64,000 nucleotides of DNA, from contig NZ_CP021455.1 of the NCBI RefSeq assembly GCF_002158865.1, positions 1,860,001 through 1,924,000 of the forward strand. Direction: 5' to 3'. Source of the stretch: Comamonas serinivorans. Lineage in GTDB: Bacteria; Pseudomonadota; Gammaproteobacteria; Burkholderiales; Burkholderiaceae_C. Numbering within the stretch: position 1 is the stretch's first letter; every line of letters begins with the position of its first letter. The position numbers and the translations under genes were made by a program. Below the pieces are notes generated by a model. That model did no database searches and had not been told where the DNA came from. It saw only the letters and a program-made list of their open reading frames with translations. Of this stretch, positions 8,613 through 17,569 are shown piece by piece.

Positions 8613-10760
8613 TCAATGAATGCGCATGCCAGGCTGGGCACCTGGGAAGGGTTCGAGCACGTAGATGCCGGGCTGGGCGGCTTCGTCGGCATGGCTGGCG
8701 GCCAGCACCATGCCCTCGCTGAGGCCGAACTTCATCTTGCGCGGGGCGAGGTTGGCGACCAGCACGGTGAGCTTGCCGACCAGCTGCTCGGGGGCGTACA
8801 TGCTGGCGATGCCGCTGAACACGTTGCGCGTCCGCGGTTGGCCGGCGTCGTCCTTCTCGCCCACATCGAGCGTGAGCTGCAGCAATTTGGTCGAGCCTTC
8901 GACGGCCGTGCAGGCCAGGATCTTGGCGATGCGCAGGTCGATCTTGGCGAAGTCGTCGATGGCGATGGTTTCGGCCAGCGGCTCGCCACCGGGCGCGTTG
9001 GGGTCCACCACGGGGGCGGCCTTTTTGTCGACCTTCTTGGCCTTGGCCGGTGCAGCAGGCTGGGCTGCGGCGCTGCCGGCGGGCGCTTCGAACAGCGCGT
9101 CGAGCTGCTTGATGTCGACGCGCTGCATCAGGTGCTTGTAGTCGCCGATCTGATGGTCCGGGCCCAGCAGCCGGGCTGCATCGCCGAACTGTTCGGGCGG
9201 CACGATGAGGAAATGCGCGACCTCGGCCGCCAGCTGGGGCAGGATGGGCTTGAGGTAAATGGTCAGCAGGCGGAAGGCTTCGATGCAGACCGTGCACACC
9301 TCTTGCAGGCGGGCGCTGTGCTCGGGCTGCTTGGCCAGGTCCCAGGGCTTGTTGGCGTCGACGTAGGCGTTGACGCGGTCGGCCAGGGCCATGGTCTCGC
9401 GCACGGCACGGGCGGTGTCGCGGTCTTCGTAGTGCTGGGCGATGGCGGTGCGCATGGCGGCGATCGCGTCGAGCAGGTCACGGCCATCGGGCGGCACTTC
9501 ACCGAGCTTGCCGTCGAAACGCTTGCTCAGGAAGCCCGCGGCACGCGAGGCGATGTTCACGTACTTGCCGATCAGGTCGGCATTGACGCGGGCCATGAAG
9601 TCTTCGGCCGTGAAGTCGATGTCTTCGTTCTTGCCATTGAGCTTGGCGGCCAGGTAGTAGCGCAGCCACTCCGGGTTCATGCCCAGCTTCAGGTACTTGA
9701 GCGGGTCCAGGCCGGTGCCGCGGCTCTTGCTCATCTTCTCGCCGTTGTTGACGGTGAGGAAGCCGTGCACGCAGACCTTGTCGGGCGTCTTGCGGCCGCT
9801 GAACTTGAGCATGGCGGGCCAGAACAGCGTGTGGAAGGTGATGATGTCCTTGCCGATGAAGTGCACCTGTTCCAGGTTCGGGTTGGCCATGTAGGCGGCG
9901 TAGTCCTCGCCGCGCCGGGTGAGCAGGTTCTTCAGCGAGGCGAGGTAGCCCACGGGCGCATCCAGCCACACGTAGAAGTACTTGCCCGGTGCATCGGGGA
10001 TGTCGATGCCGAAGTAGGGCGCGTCGCGGCTGATGTCCCAGTCGCCCAGGCCTTCGCTCGTGCTGCCATCGGGGTTGGTGCGGGTGCCGAACCATTCCTT
10101 GATCTTGCGGGCCACCTCGGCCTGCACGTGCTGGCCGTTCTGTGTCCAGTTCTCGAGGAAGCTCACGCAGCGCGGGTCGGACAGCTTGAAGAAGAAGTGG
10201 TCCGAGCTCTTGAGCACGGGCTTGGCGCCGGTCAGCGTGGAGTAGGGGTTGATCAGGTCGGTTGGCGCATAGACCGAGCTGCACACCTCGCAGTTGTCGC
10301 CGTACTGGTCCTTGCTGTGGCAGCGCGGGCATTCGCCCTTGATGTAGCGGTCGGGCAGGAACATGCCCTTTTCAGGGTCGAAGAACTGTTCGACGCTGCG
10401 CACTTCGATCAGGCCGGCGGCCTTGAGGTCGCGGTAGATGGTCTGGGCCAGCTCGGTGTTCTCGGGGCTGTGCGTGGAGTGCCAGTTGTCGAAGGCGATG
10501 TGGAAGCCATCGAGGTACTGCTTGCGACCCGCGGCGATGTCGGCCACGAACTGCTCGGGCGTTTTGCCGGCTTTTTCGGCCGCGATCATGATGGGTGCGC
10601 CGTGCGCATCGTCGGCGCCCACGAAGTTGACCTGCGCCCCCATCATTCGCTGGAACCGCACCCAGGTGTCGGCCTGGATGTACTCCAGCATGTGGCCGAC
10701 GTGGAACGGGCCGTTGGCATACGGCAAAGCGGTGGTGACGAAGATCTGACGTGGATTCAT
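8613..10760 (-). CDS. metG: Methionyl-tRNA synthetase
   Basis: Charges tRNA-Met for initiation and elongation in the cytoplasm. 715 aa from the ATG at 10760 (MNPRQIFVTTALPYANG); in-frame codons upstream are not conserved-looking. Class I HIGH-type motif as FHVGHM near residue 16; zinc-knuckle cysteines CPRCHSKDQYGDNCEVC; KMSKS at about 342-346; anticodon-binding helical domain. After an Ala/Lys-rich linker comes a C-terminal tRNA-binding (EMAP/Trbp111-like) domain beginning IDDFAKIDLRIAKIL, as in the long dimeric enzymes. Its stop codon touches repeat copy 3. Confidence 0.98.
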   Translation of the reverse strand: MNPRQIFVTTALPYANGPFHVGHMLEYIQADTWVRFQRMMGAQVNFVGADDAHGAPIMIAAEKAGKTPEQFVADIAAGRKQYLDGFHIAFDNWHSTHSPENTELAQTIYRDLKAAGLIEVRSVEQFFDPEKGMFLPDRYIKGECPRCHSKDQYGDNCEVCSSVYAPTDLINPYSTLTGAKPVLKSSDHFFFKLSDPRCVSFLENWTQNGQHVQAEVARKIKEWFGTRTNPDGSTSEGLGDWDISRDAPYFGIDIPDAPGKYFYVWLDAPVGYLASLKNLLTRRGEDYAAYMANPNLEQVHFIGKDIITFHTLFWPAMLKFSGRKTPDKVCVHGFLTVNNGEKMSKSRGTGLDPLKYLKLGMNPEWLRYYLAAKLNGKNEDIDFTAEDFMARVNADLIGKYVNIASRAAGFLSKRFDGKLGEVPPDGRDLLDAIAAMRTAIAQHYEDRDTARAVRETMALADRVNAYVDANKPWDLAKQPEHSARLQEVCTVCIEAFRLLTIYLKPILPQLAAEVAHFLIVPPEQFGDAARLLGPDHQIGDYKHLMQRVDIKQLDALFEAPAGSAAAQPAAPAKAKKVDKKAAPVVDPNAPGGEPLAETIAIDDFAKIDLRIAKILACTAVEGSTKLLQLTLDVGEKDDAGQPRTRNVFSGIASMYAPEQLVGKLTVLVANLAPRKMKFGLSEGMVLAASHADEAAQPGIYVLEPFPGAQPGMRIH

Positions 10761-11051
10761 GGCGTGCAAAGAGGTTGTCCCGTCACGCTCGGATGAAGCG
10801 CGGCGCATGACGGGCGTTGCATTTTAGGGCTCGGGGGATGGGCTTGGCCCAGGCGGCCTGCTCGCCGTGCGCTGCGCGGGCCGTTGCCGCATCCGGCGGC
10901 CCGACTTGGCGCGCTGACGCCGGTGTGCCGGAACGACAGGCGGGCTGCGGCCGATCTTCTAAGATCCGCTGGTTTCGGGCGCCAGCCCTGCTGGGCCCGA
11001 CCGAGTGAGCCGGGCGCGCTGCACGCATGCGCGTCACTGAGGGAAAAACAC

Positions 11052-12149
11052 ATGAGCAAGCACCGCATCGCCGTCGTGGCCGGGGACGGCATTGGCCAGG
11101 AGGTCATGCCGGAAGGCATCCGGGTGATGGACGCCGCCGCGCGTCGATTCGGCATCTCGCTGCAGTTCGATCACTTTGATTTTTCGAGCTGGGCTTACTG
11201 CGAGCGGCACGGCAAGATGCTGCCCGACGACTGGAAAACCCAGATCGGGGGCCACGAGGCGATTTACTTTGGCGCGGTGGGGTGGCCGGAGAAGATCGCC
11301 GACCATGTGTCGCTGTGGGGGTCGTTGCTGCTGTTCCGACGCGAATTTGACCAGTACGTCAACCTGCGGCCGGCGCGGCTGATGCCTGGTGTGGTGGCGC
11401 CCGTGGTGCGACGCGATGGCACGCCGCGCGCGCCTGGCGAAATCGACATGTACATCGTGCGCGAGAACACCGAGGGCGAGTACTCCGCCGTGGGCGGACG
11501 CATGTTCGAAGGCACGCCGCGCGAGCTGGTGATGCAGGAAACCATCATGAGCCGCCATGGCGTGGACCGGGTGCTCAAGTTCGCGTTTGAACTCGCCCAG
11601 TCACGGCCCAAACAGCACCTGACCAGCGCCACCAAGTCGAACGGCATCGCCATCACCATGCCGTACTGGGATGAGCGGGTGGCCGAGATGGCCAAGGCCT
11701 ACCCCTCGGTCAACGTCGACAAGTTCCACATCGACATCCTCACGGCCCACTTCGTGCAGCGTCCCGACTTCTTCGATGTGGTCGTGGCGAGCAACCTGTT
11801 CGGCGACATCCTCAGCGACCTGGGGCCGGCCTGCACCGGCACCATCGGCATTGCGCCCAGCGCCAACCTGAACCCGGATCGCACCATGCCGTCGCTGTTC
11901 GAGCCCGTGCATGGCTCGGCGCCCGACATCGCGGGTCGGGGCATTGCCAACCCCATCGGGCAAATCTGGTGTGGCGCGATGATGCTGGAGTTCCTGGGGC
12001 ACAAGGCGGCGCACGACGCGGTGCTGGCGGCCATCGAGCAGCTGCTGGCCGCCGGCCAGGACGCGCCTCGCACGCCCGACCTCGGTGGCACGGCCACCAC
12101 GCAGGACGTCGGCAAGGCGATTGCAGACTTGGTGGCCAGCGTCAAGTGA
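11052..12149 (+). CDS. Tartrate dehydrogenase / D-malate dehydrogenase (TtuC/DmlA type)
   Basis: NAD-dependent decarboxylating dehydrogenase of the isocitrate/isopropylmalate family, expected to act on tartrate, D-malate or related 2-hydroxyacids. 365 aa from ATG 11052, with GAGGG 8 bp upstream. Diagnostic features: N-terminal IAVVAGDGIGQEV; the phosphorylation-loop equivalent YIVRENTEGEYS; metal-binding region DILTAHFVQRPDFFDVVV and NLFGDILSDLGPA; C-terminal EPVHGSAPDIAGRGIANP. The ENTEGEYS loop and the conserved tyrosine favour the TDH/DmlA branch over LeuB. Oriented like the glycerate kinase gene, with which it could share a tartrate pathway, but metG lies between them on the other strand. 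Confidence 0.9.
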   Translation: MSKHRIAVVAGDGIGQEVMPEGIRVMDAAARRFGISLQFDHFDFSSWAYCERHGKMLPDDWKTQIGGHEAIYFGAVGWPEKIADHVSLWGSLLLFRREFDQYVNLRPARLMPGVVAPVVRRDGTPRAPGEIDMYIVRENTEGEYSAVGGRMFEGTPRELVMQETIMSRHGVDRVLKFAFELAQSRPKQHLTSATKSNGIAITMPYWDERVAEMAKAYPSVNVDKFHIDILTAHFVQRPDFFDVVVASNLFGDILSDLGPACTGTIGIAPSANLNPDRTMPSLFEPVHGSAPDIAGRGIANPIGQIWCGAMMLEFLGHKAAHDAVLAAIEQLLAAGQDAPRTPDLGGTATTQDVGKAIADLVASVK

Positions 12150-12424
12150 GGATGACCCATTCAATGGGCATTCAGGCCTGGCGTGGCTTTTGCGGTACTT
12201 TCGGCCTACAGGCCTGATGAACATTGCGCAAATGCGACTAGAATCCAAACTTTGACGGTGAGTCACTGTGAATCCCCATTGACGCTGCAGTCGCGCTTGG
12301 ATTTAATTTTTGAGCGCAGCCATTTTGCTGCCGATGGGTTGAAGCGGATACGCAGCATCCAGCATCCGTCCTGACTTCGTACCGTTCCAGACCAACACGA
12401 TCACTGTTACCTAGAGGGGATCTC

Positions 12425-12697
12425 GTGAACAAAACCGAACTGATTGAGCACATCGCCAACAACGCTGACATCTCCAAGGCTGCCGCCACGCGCGCCCTGG
12501 ATGCCACGATCGGCGCGGTCAAGGCCACCCTGAAGAAGGGCGGCACCGTCTCTCTGGTTGGCTTTGGTACTTTCGCAGTCGGCAAGCGCGCCGCTCGCAT
12601 GGGCCGCAACCCCAAGACCAACACGCCGATCAAGATCAAGGCGGCCAAGGTGCCCAAGTTCCGCCCCGGCAAGGCGCTCAAAGATGCTCTGAATTGA
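12425..12697 (+). CDS. hupB: HU-type nucleoid protein (beta subunit type)
   Basis: Small basic histone-like DNA-binding protein that bends and compacts DNA. 90 aa, the standard length. GTG start at 12425, with AGAGGGG at 12413-12419. N-terminal helices MNKTELIEHIANNADISKAAA, the conserved VSLVGFGTF, and the DNA-clamping arm with GRNPKTNTPI followed by PKFRPGKALKDALN. The tRNA-Val gene starts 18 bp after the stop, so the two are likely co-transcribed. Confidence 0.97.
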   Translation: MNKTELIEHIANNADISKAAATRALDATIGAVKATLKKGGTVSLVGFGTFAVGKRAARMGRNPKTNTPIKIKAAKVPKFRPGKALKDALN

Positions 12698-12715
12698 GGA
12701 TTTGACATCCAGGTG

Positions 12716-12791
12716 GGGTGCTTAGCTCAGTTGGTAGAGCGGCGCCCTTACAAGGCGTAGGTCGGCGGTTCGACCCCGTCAGCACCCACCA
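12716..12791 (+). tRNA. tRNA-Val (anticodon TAC)
   Basis: Complete cloverleaf: acceptor GGGTGCT pairs with AGCACCC, anticodon stem GCGCC/GGCGT encloses loop CTTACAA, and T-loop TTCGACC is present. The 3' CCA is encoded. It follows hupB by 18 bp and is followed by an intrinsic terminator. Confidence 0.97.
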
Positions 12792-12810
12792 AAAAATTGT
12801 CAGCATTATC

Positions 12811-12840
12811 AAGCCCTTGGAGGATTCCAAGGGCTTTTTT
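12811..12840 (+). terminator. Intrinsic terminator of the hupB-tRNA-Val unit
   Basis: Perfect 11-bp stem AAGCCCTTGGA/TCCAAGGGCTT with a GGAT loop, followed by a run of T residues. Confidence 0.93.
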
Positions 12841-12893
12841 CATGGTTGTTTTAAATGGCAGCCACTTCGCGGTGGTCAGGTGGGACGTTGAGG

Positions 12894-13427
12894 TCAGCCG
12901 AGTCGGTACGTGGACTGCACCAAGCCAGACGGAAAGCTGCGGCTGGCCACCAGGGTCAATTCCGTGTCCTTCGCCAGCTCGCCAAACAGCGGTCGGCCTG
13001 CGCCAATCAAGACGGGCACGGTGGTGATCACCAGGTCGGTCAGCAGACCCTCGCGCAGGAACGACTGCACCACCTGCCCACCGTCGACGTAGACCCGGCG
13101 CGCCCCTTCGCGTGCCAGTTGTGCCAGCGCTTCTCGGGGCGAGCTGTTGGAGAAGCTCACCTGGCCCGCCAAAGACGCCGGCGCTGCAGTGCCGGCCAGT
13201 TGCGCCGACAGCACCAGCACAGGCAGGGCATACGGCCATGGGCTCAGCGTTGCCACCTTTTCAAAGGTGCCGCGCCCCATCACGATGGCGTCCTTGTCGG
13301 CGATGAAGGCGTCGTAGCCGTGGTCTTCGGCGGGGTCGTCGTGTTCCAACAGCCAGTCGATGTCCCCATCGGGGCGGGCGATGAAGCCATCGAGGCTGGT
13401 GGCGATGAAAACGTGTGCGGTCACCAT
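12894..13427 (-). CDS. RibD C-terminal / dihydrofolate-reductase-like family protein
   Basis: 177 aa. The fold is that of the RibD reductase domain and DHFR, which reduce pyrimidine or pteridine substrates with NADPH, but small stand-alone members have no assigned substrate. Motifs: HVFIATSLDGFIARPDGDIDWL at the start, IVMGRGTFEKV (nucleotide-binding), RRVYVDGGQVVQSFL, and VITTVPVLIGAGRPLF. It stands alone on the reverse strand between tRNA-Val and ppiD, flanked on both sides by similar terminators. Cytoplasmic enzyme, function unknown. Confidence 0.85.
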   Translation of the reverse strand: MVTAHVFIATSLDGFIARPDGDIDWLLEHDDPAEDHGYDAFIADKDAIVMGRGTFEKVATLSPWPYALPVLVLSAQLAGTAAPASLAGQVSFSNSSPREALAQLAREGARRVYVDGGQVVQSFLREGLLTDLVITTVPVLIGAGRPLFGELAKDTELTLVASRSFPSGLVQSTYRLG

Positions 13428-13779
13428 GGGTGTGTTCAGGCTGTCTTGGTGCAGGGAGGGCGCAGTGCCATGGCGGCATGATGCCAGCTGGTCGGCACGT
13501 GGTCCGATGCTCGGCGTAAGTCCGCTTCGGCGCAGAGCGCGTGAGGGATGATCTGGCTGTACTGGGCGCCGACAGGGAGAAATCGCGCCTATGTCAAAAT
13601 CCGGGGTTGCGAAAAGCCGTCATTGGTTCATCCGGTGATTGGCCTGCGCCTGCAAGGTCCTGATGCCATGGGGCTCATGACGCCACGTGCAGGCCCGGGT
13701 CCACACCGGTCAGAGAAGCCAATGGAGACAAGGGCTTGGAGAAATCCAAGCCTTTTTTGTGACCTGGGAAAGTTGATCC
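13428..13779. other. 352-bp intergenic region ending in a terminator just before ppiD
   Basis: No protein gene supported. It ends with an intrinsic terminator (13732-13758), so it may encode a short non-coding RNA or an attenuated ppiD leader. Confidence 0.4.
13732..13758 (+). terminator. Intrinsic terminator 21 bp upstream of the ppiD start
   Basis: Stem GGCTTGGA/TCCAAGCC with a GAAA tetraloop, followed by six T residues. Its sequence closely resembles the terminator after tRNA-Val. It would stop transcription arriving from upstream, so it is either the end of a small RNA or an attenuator in the ppiD leader. Confidence 0.85.
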
Positions 13780-15726
13780 ATGTTTGATTTGTTTCGCAAC
13801 CACACCAAGATCCTGATGGGTTTGCTGGTGTTGTTGATCGTCCCGTCGTTCGTCTTCTTTGGCATTGAGGGCTACACCCAGTTCAATGACAAGCAAAAAG
13901 CCGTGGCGGTGGTCGATGGCCACAAGATCAACCAGTTAGAGTGGGACGAGGCCAATCGCCAGGCCGCCATGCGCCTGCGGGCCCAGAATCCCGATGTGGA
14001 TCCGGCCTTGCTCGACTCCCCGGAGATCAAGTACGCGACGCTGGAACAGCTGGTGCGCGAACAGGTGCTGGCGGCCGCGGCGCGCAACGCACACCTGATC
14101 GTGGGCAACGCCCAGGTGGCCACCTACCTGTCGCAAGACCCAACCATCGCCAGCCTGCGTGGCGCCGATGGCAAGCTGAACATGGAGGCCTACGCGCAGA
14201 TGCTGGCGCGCCAGAACATGACGCCTGAAATGTTCGAGGCCGGTGTGCGCCAGCAGCTGTCGGCCCAGCAGGTCATGCTCGGTGTCGTGGGCAGCGGCTT
14301 TGCCGTGCCTGCCCAGGCCGATGTCACCCTGAACGCCTTCCGCCAAGCCCGCAACATCCAGTATGTGCTGCTCAAGCCTGAGGAGTATGCTGCCAAGGTC
14401 GATGTAAAACCAACGGACCTCGAGGCATACTACAAAAAGAATGAGGCCATGTTCAAGCGTCCCGAATCGGCCGACATCGAGTACGTCGAGCTGACGCTGG
14501 ACGCCCTCAAGGCCAGCGTCACGGTGTCCGAGGCGGACCTCAAGACGTACTACGAGTCGAACAAGGCCAGCCTGGGTGAGGCGGAGCAGCGCCGCGCCAG
14601 CCACATCCTCATCGAGGCGCCCAAGGACATGCCGGCCGACGAGCGGGCCAAGGCGCGCGCCAAGGCCGATGCGATCCACGCCGAGCTGCTGAAGAACCCG
14701 GCCAGCTTCGGCGATGTGGCCAAGCGCGAGTCGCAGGACGCCGCTTCGGCTGAGCAGGGCGGCGACCTGGGCTTTTTCAGCGCCCAGAATGCCGCCGTGG
14801 TCGACGACATCAGCAAGGCCGCATTCGCGCTTAAGAACAAGGGCGACATCAGCGCCGTGATCGATGCCGACTTCGGCTTCGACATCGTGCAGCTCACCGA
14901 CATCAAGCCCAGCGAGGCGCCGGCGTTCGAAACAGTGCGTGCCAAGCTGGAAGACCAGTACCGGACCGAACAGGCCCAAAAGACCTTCACCAGCACCGCC
15001 GACGAAATGGGCAAGCTGGCCTTCGAGCAGCGCGACAGCCTCAAGCCGATTGCGGACGCGTTCAAGCTGCCGATCAAGACGGCCGCCGGCCTGGTGCACG
15101 ACCGGGTGCAGCCGCCGCAGGTGCCGCAGGCGCTGGGCAATGCCGAGCTGATCAGTGCCATCTTTGCCGACGACGTGGCCCGCAACAAAGGCAACACCCA
15201 GCCCGTGGCAGTGGCGCCCTCCACCGTGGTGGTGGCGCGCGTGAGCAAGTACGTGGCCGCACACACCGAAAGCCTGGCCGACGTGCAGGAACCGCTGAAG
15301 AAGCTCTATGTGACCGAGCAAAGCGCCAAGCTGGCGCAAGAGGCGGCCAAGGTGCAGCTGGAGGCCGCGCGTAAGTCGCCTCAGTCGCTCGCCTGGCTGC
15401 CGGCCGTGGATGTGGCGCGCGACAAGGCGGGCGAGGTGCCTACGCCCATCGTGGAAGCCGCGCTGCGCGCTTCCACTCGGCAACTGCCGGCATTCAGCGT
15501 GGTGGACCTGGGTCCGCAAGGCTCGGCCATCCTGCGGGTGAACAAGGTCACGGCGCCCGAGGTGCTGCCGGCTGAGGCGCAAAAGCAGGCCGAACAGCAG
15601 TACGCCATGGGCTGGAGCCGCGCCGAGATGGACGCGTACTACAACATGCTCAAGGACCGCTTCAAGGTGAAGATCCACGAAGCTGACCCCAAAAAGCAAA
15701 CAGCGCTCACAAACGCCAATAAATAG
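13780..15726 (+). CDS. ppiD: Inner-membrane-anchored periplasmic chaperone / peptidyl-prolyl isomerase
   Basis: PpiD assists folding of newly exported proteins at the Sec translocon. 648 aa. One membrane anchor near residues 12-30 (ILMGLLVLLIVPSFVFF), then a SurA-like N-terminal chaperone region. The parvulin domain spans about residues 268-372, from AEQRRASHILIEAPK to IVQLTDIKP. A long C-terminal chaperone domain follows. GGGAAAG lies ahead of the ATG. The gene sits between tRNA-Val and tRNA-His. The start is unambiguous because the anchor begins within 12 residues. Confidence 0.96.
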   Translation: MFDLFRNHTKILMGLLVLLIVPSFVFFGIEGYTQFNDKQKAVAVVDGHKINQLEWDEANRQAAMRLRAQNPDVDPALLDSPEIKYATLEQLVREQVLAAAARNAHLIVGNAQVATYLSQDPTIASLRGADGKLNMEAYAQMLARQNMTPEMFEAGVRQQLSAQQVMLGVVGSGFAVPAQADVTLNAFRQARNIQYVLLKPEEYAAKVDVKPTDLEAYYKKNEAMFKRPESADIEYVELTLDALKASVTVSEADLKTYYESNKASLGEAEQRRASHILIEAPKDMPADERAKARAKADAIHAELLKNPASFGDVAKRESQDAASAEQGGDLGFFSAQNAAVVDDISKAAFALKNKGDISAVIDADFGFDIVQLTDIKPSEAPAFETVRAKLEDQYRTEQAQKTFTSTADEMGKLAFEQRDSLKPIADAFKLPIKTAAGLVHDRVQPPQVPQALGNAELISAIFADDVARNKGNTQPVAVAPSTVVVARVSKYVAAHTESLADVQEPLKKLYVTEQSAKLAQEAAKVQLEAARKSPQSLAWLPAVDVARDKAGEVPTPIVEAALRASTRQLPAFSVVDLGPQGSAILRVNKVTAPEVLPAEAQKQAEQQYAMGWSRAEMDAYYNMLKDRFKVKIHEADPKKQTALTNANK

Positions 15727-15734
15727 GTTATACT
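15706..15734 (+). promoter_or_regulatory. Probable promoter of tRNA-His
   Basis: CTCACA at 15706-15711 (4 of 6 matches to TTGACA), a 17-bp spacer and TATACT at 15729-15734. The predicted start is a few bases before the tRNA. It overlaps the 3' end of ppiD. Confidence 0.55.
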
Positions 15735-15745
15735 CTCATCTTTCC

Positions 15746-15822
15746 GGTGGCTGTAGCTCAGTTGGTAGAGTCCCAGATTGTGATTCTGGTCGTCGTGGGT
15801 TCGAGTCCCATCAGCCACCCCA
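15746..15822 (+). tRNA. tRNA-His (anticodon GTG)
   Basis: Full cloverleaf with the histidine-specific extra G at -1 opposite C73. Acceptor GTGGCTG/CAGCCAC; anticodon stem CCAGA/TCTGG around TTGTGAT. The 3' CCA is encoded. Confidence 0.97.
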
Positions 15823-15830
15823 GATAAAGA

Positions 15831-15864
15831 AACGCGCCAGTGCTGTCAAAGCCTGGCGCGTTTT
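15831..15864 (+). terminator. Intrinsic terminator after tRNA-His
   Basis: 10-bp stem AACGCGCCAG/CTGGCGCGTT with a 12-nt loop and a T-rich tail. Confidence 0.85.
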
Positions 15865-16487
15865 GCTTTGGGGCCACGCAGTTCGCGTGGCGTGGATGGA
15901 AGGAGCCCGATTGTTCGCCGGCCAGCAGCTGCATGACAACTTTCCCGGCCCGTGCGCCGCCGCTTTTTCTGGGAAGACAGGCTGCCCACCGAGGGGCACA
16001 GCGCTCTGACCCAGTCCACAGATCCAAGACATCGATGGGGTGAAGCCGACCACAGCGCGCTGCGGTGCGTGTCCGTCGCTGTTCAACCATGACGGGGGTG
16101 CCATGGGCCGTGGGCCGTGGGCGCCACACTCTTGAACGTCGGTGGCATCCGCGGATGGCTTGGCCCTGACGCGAGCCAGGGCAGCGGGGGCAGGGTGCCG
16201 GCCCCTGCGCAAGCGCGACATAGAATGCGGCTCCGTCAAGCGTCGCCTGGCTCGGATGCTGTGCCGAACGGCCCAGGGGCACCGATTCCCTCCGTTTCTT
16301 CCTGCCTTCTATCCCTCGTTCGGGTTGTGCGGCCTGCCTGTGCCAGCCTTCAAGCCGTCTGTGTCTCGGCGTTGATCGCGATGCGCGCCTGGTGATGACC
16401 ACAGGGAGTACGGCTTAAGTGCCGTTGTCATATGATCTGCCATTGGCAGATACTCCGCTGCTGTCTGGATTGAACTCTCAAAGGACC
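15865..16487. other. Gap between tRNA-His and tsaD
   Basis: About 620 bp with no supported gene; the small ORFs in it have no family resemblance. A TAGAAT hexamer near 16221 is a possible -10 box without a convincing -35. Repeat copy 4 lies at the 3' end. Confidence 0.5.
16407..16454. repeat. 48-bp palindromic element, copy 4
   Basis: AGTACG ... GCCGTT ... ATCTGC ... GATACT. A diverged copy (arms pair at 2 of 8), but box positions and the total length of 48 bp are kept. It ends 33 bp before the tsaD ATG, within its leader. Confidence 0.75.
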
Positions 16488-17555
16488 ATGTCTTCTCCGG
16501 CCCCATTGCGAATCCTTGGCATCGAGTCGTCGTGCGACGAAACGGGCGTGGCCCTGGTGCAGACGCAGGCCGTCGGCTGGCCCCGTTTGTTGGCCCACGG
16601 CCTGCACACCCAGATGCGCATGCATGCCGAGTACGGCGGTGTGGTGCCCGAGCTGGCGAGCCGAGACCACATCCGCCGCGTGTTGCCGTTGACCGAGCAG
16701 GTGCTGGCCGAGGCCGGCCTGGCCACCCGTGACATCGATTGCGTGGCCTACACGCGTGGGCCGGGGCTGGCCGGCGCCTTGCTGGTGGGGGCCGGCGTGG
16801 CCTGCGCGTTGGGGGCCTCGCTGGGCGTCCCCGTGCTGGGCGTGCATCACCTCGAAGGCCATCTGCTGTCGCCGTTCCTGAGCGCCGATCCGCCGGAGTT
16901 CCCCTTCGTGGCGCTGCTGGTGTCGGGTGGGCACACCCAGCTGATGCGCGTGGTCGGCGTGGGGCAGTACGAGCTGCTGGGCGAGACCATCGACGATGCC
17001 GCCGGCGAGGCCTTCGACAAGTCGGCCAAGCTGCTGGGCCTGGGGTATCCCGGCGGCCCCGCGCTCTCGCGTCTGGCGGAGCAGGGCAACGCCCAGGCCT
17101 TTGCCTTGCCGCGGCCGCTGCTGCATTCGCATGGCCTGGATTTTTCGTTTGCCGGCCTGAAGACGGCGGTGCTGGTGCAGAGCAAGAAGCTGCCGACCGA
17201 CGAAGCGGCCCTGGCGCAGGCGCGTGCCGATCTGGCTGCATCGACCCAGGCGGCCATCGTCGAGGTGTTGCTGAAGAAGTCGTTGGCCGCGCTGCGGCAG
17301 ACCGGTGACCAGCGCCTGGTGGTGGCCGGCGGCGTGGGCGCCAACCGCGCCCTGCGCGAAGCGCTGAACCTGGCCTGTGCCCGTCGTGGGGTGCGCGTGC
17401 ATTACCCCGAGTTGGCCTTGTGCACCGACAATGGCGCCATGATTGCGATGGCGGCCGGCATGCGCATTGCGGCGGGTGTGGATACCCCGATCAAGCGCTA
17501 TGCGTTCGACGTGAAGCCCCGCTGGCCGCTGGATGCGATTGCGGCCGCCGCTTGA
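16488..17555 (+). CDS. tsaD: tRNA N6-threonylcarbamoyladenosine transferase subunit
   Basis: Catalytic subunit, with TsaB and TsaE, that places the t6A modification on A37 of ANN-decoding tRNAs. 355 aa from ATG 16488, preceded by AAAGG; an upstream in-frame ATG at 16419 would begin inside repeat copy 4 and is rejected. ASKHA fold with LRILGIESSCDETG at the start, metal-binding HxxxH as His121-LEG-His125, LVSGGHTQL, ETIDDAAGEAFDKSAK, and the closing VVAGGVGANRALRE and CTDNGAMIA. An uncharacterised lipoprotein gene starts 14 bp after the stop. Confidence 0.98.
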   Translation: MSSPAPLRILGIESSCDETGVALVQTQAVGWPRLLAHGLHTQMRMHAEYGGVVPELASRDHIRRVLPLTEQVLAEAGLATRDIDCVAYTRGPGLAGALLVGAGVACALGASLGVPVLGVHHLEGHLLSPFLSADPPEFPFVALLVSGGHTQLMRVVGVGQYELLGETIDDAAGEAFDKSAKLLGLGYPGGPALSRLAEQGNAQAFALPRPLLHSHGLDFSFAGLKTAVLVQSKKLPTDEAALAQARADLAASTQAAIVEVLLKKSLAALRQTGDQRLVVAGGVGANRALREALNLACARRGVRVHYPELALCTDNGAMIAMAAGMRIAAGVDTPIKRYAFDVKPRWPLDAIAAAA

Positions 17556-17569
17556 AGTTTGAGGAAGTC

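Noticed and set aside
8616..10796. Forward ORF of 726 codons opposite metG
   Set aside because: Antisense shadow; MetRS motifs on the reverse strand settle the matter.
13936..15699. Reverse ORF of 587 codons opposite ppiD
   Set aside because: Antisense shadow of a well-supported chaperone gene.
15758..16402. Reverse ORF between tRNA-His and tsaD
   Set aside because: Starts inside no recognisable gene, runs over the tRNA-His gene and its terminator, and has no motif.
16419..16487. Upstream ATG at 16419 as the tsaD start
   Set aside because: It lies inside repeat copy 4 and adds 23 residues not found in the family. ATG 16488 has a good Shine-Dalgarno sequence.
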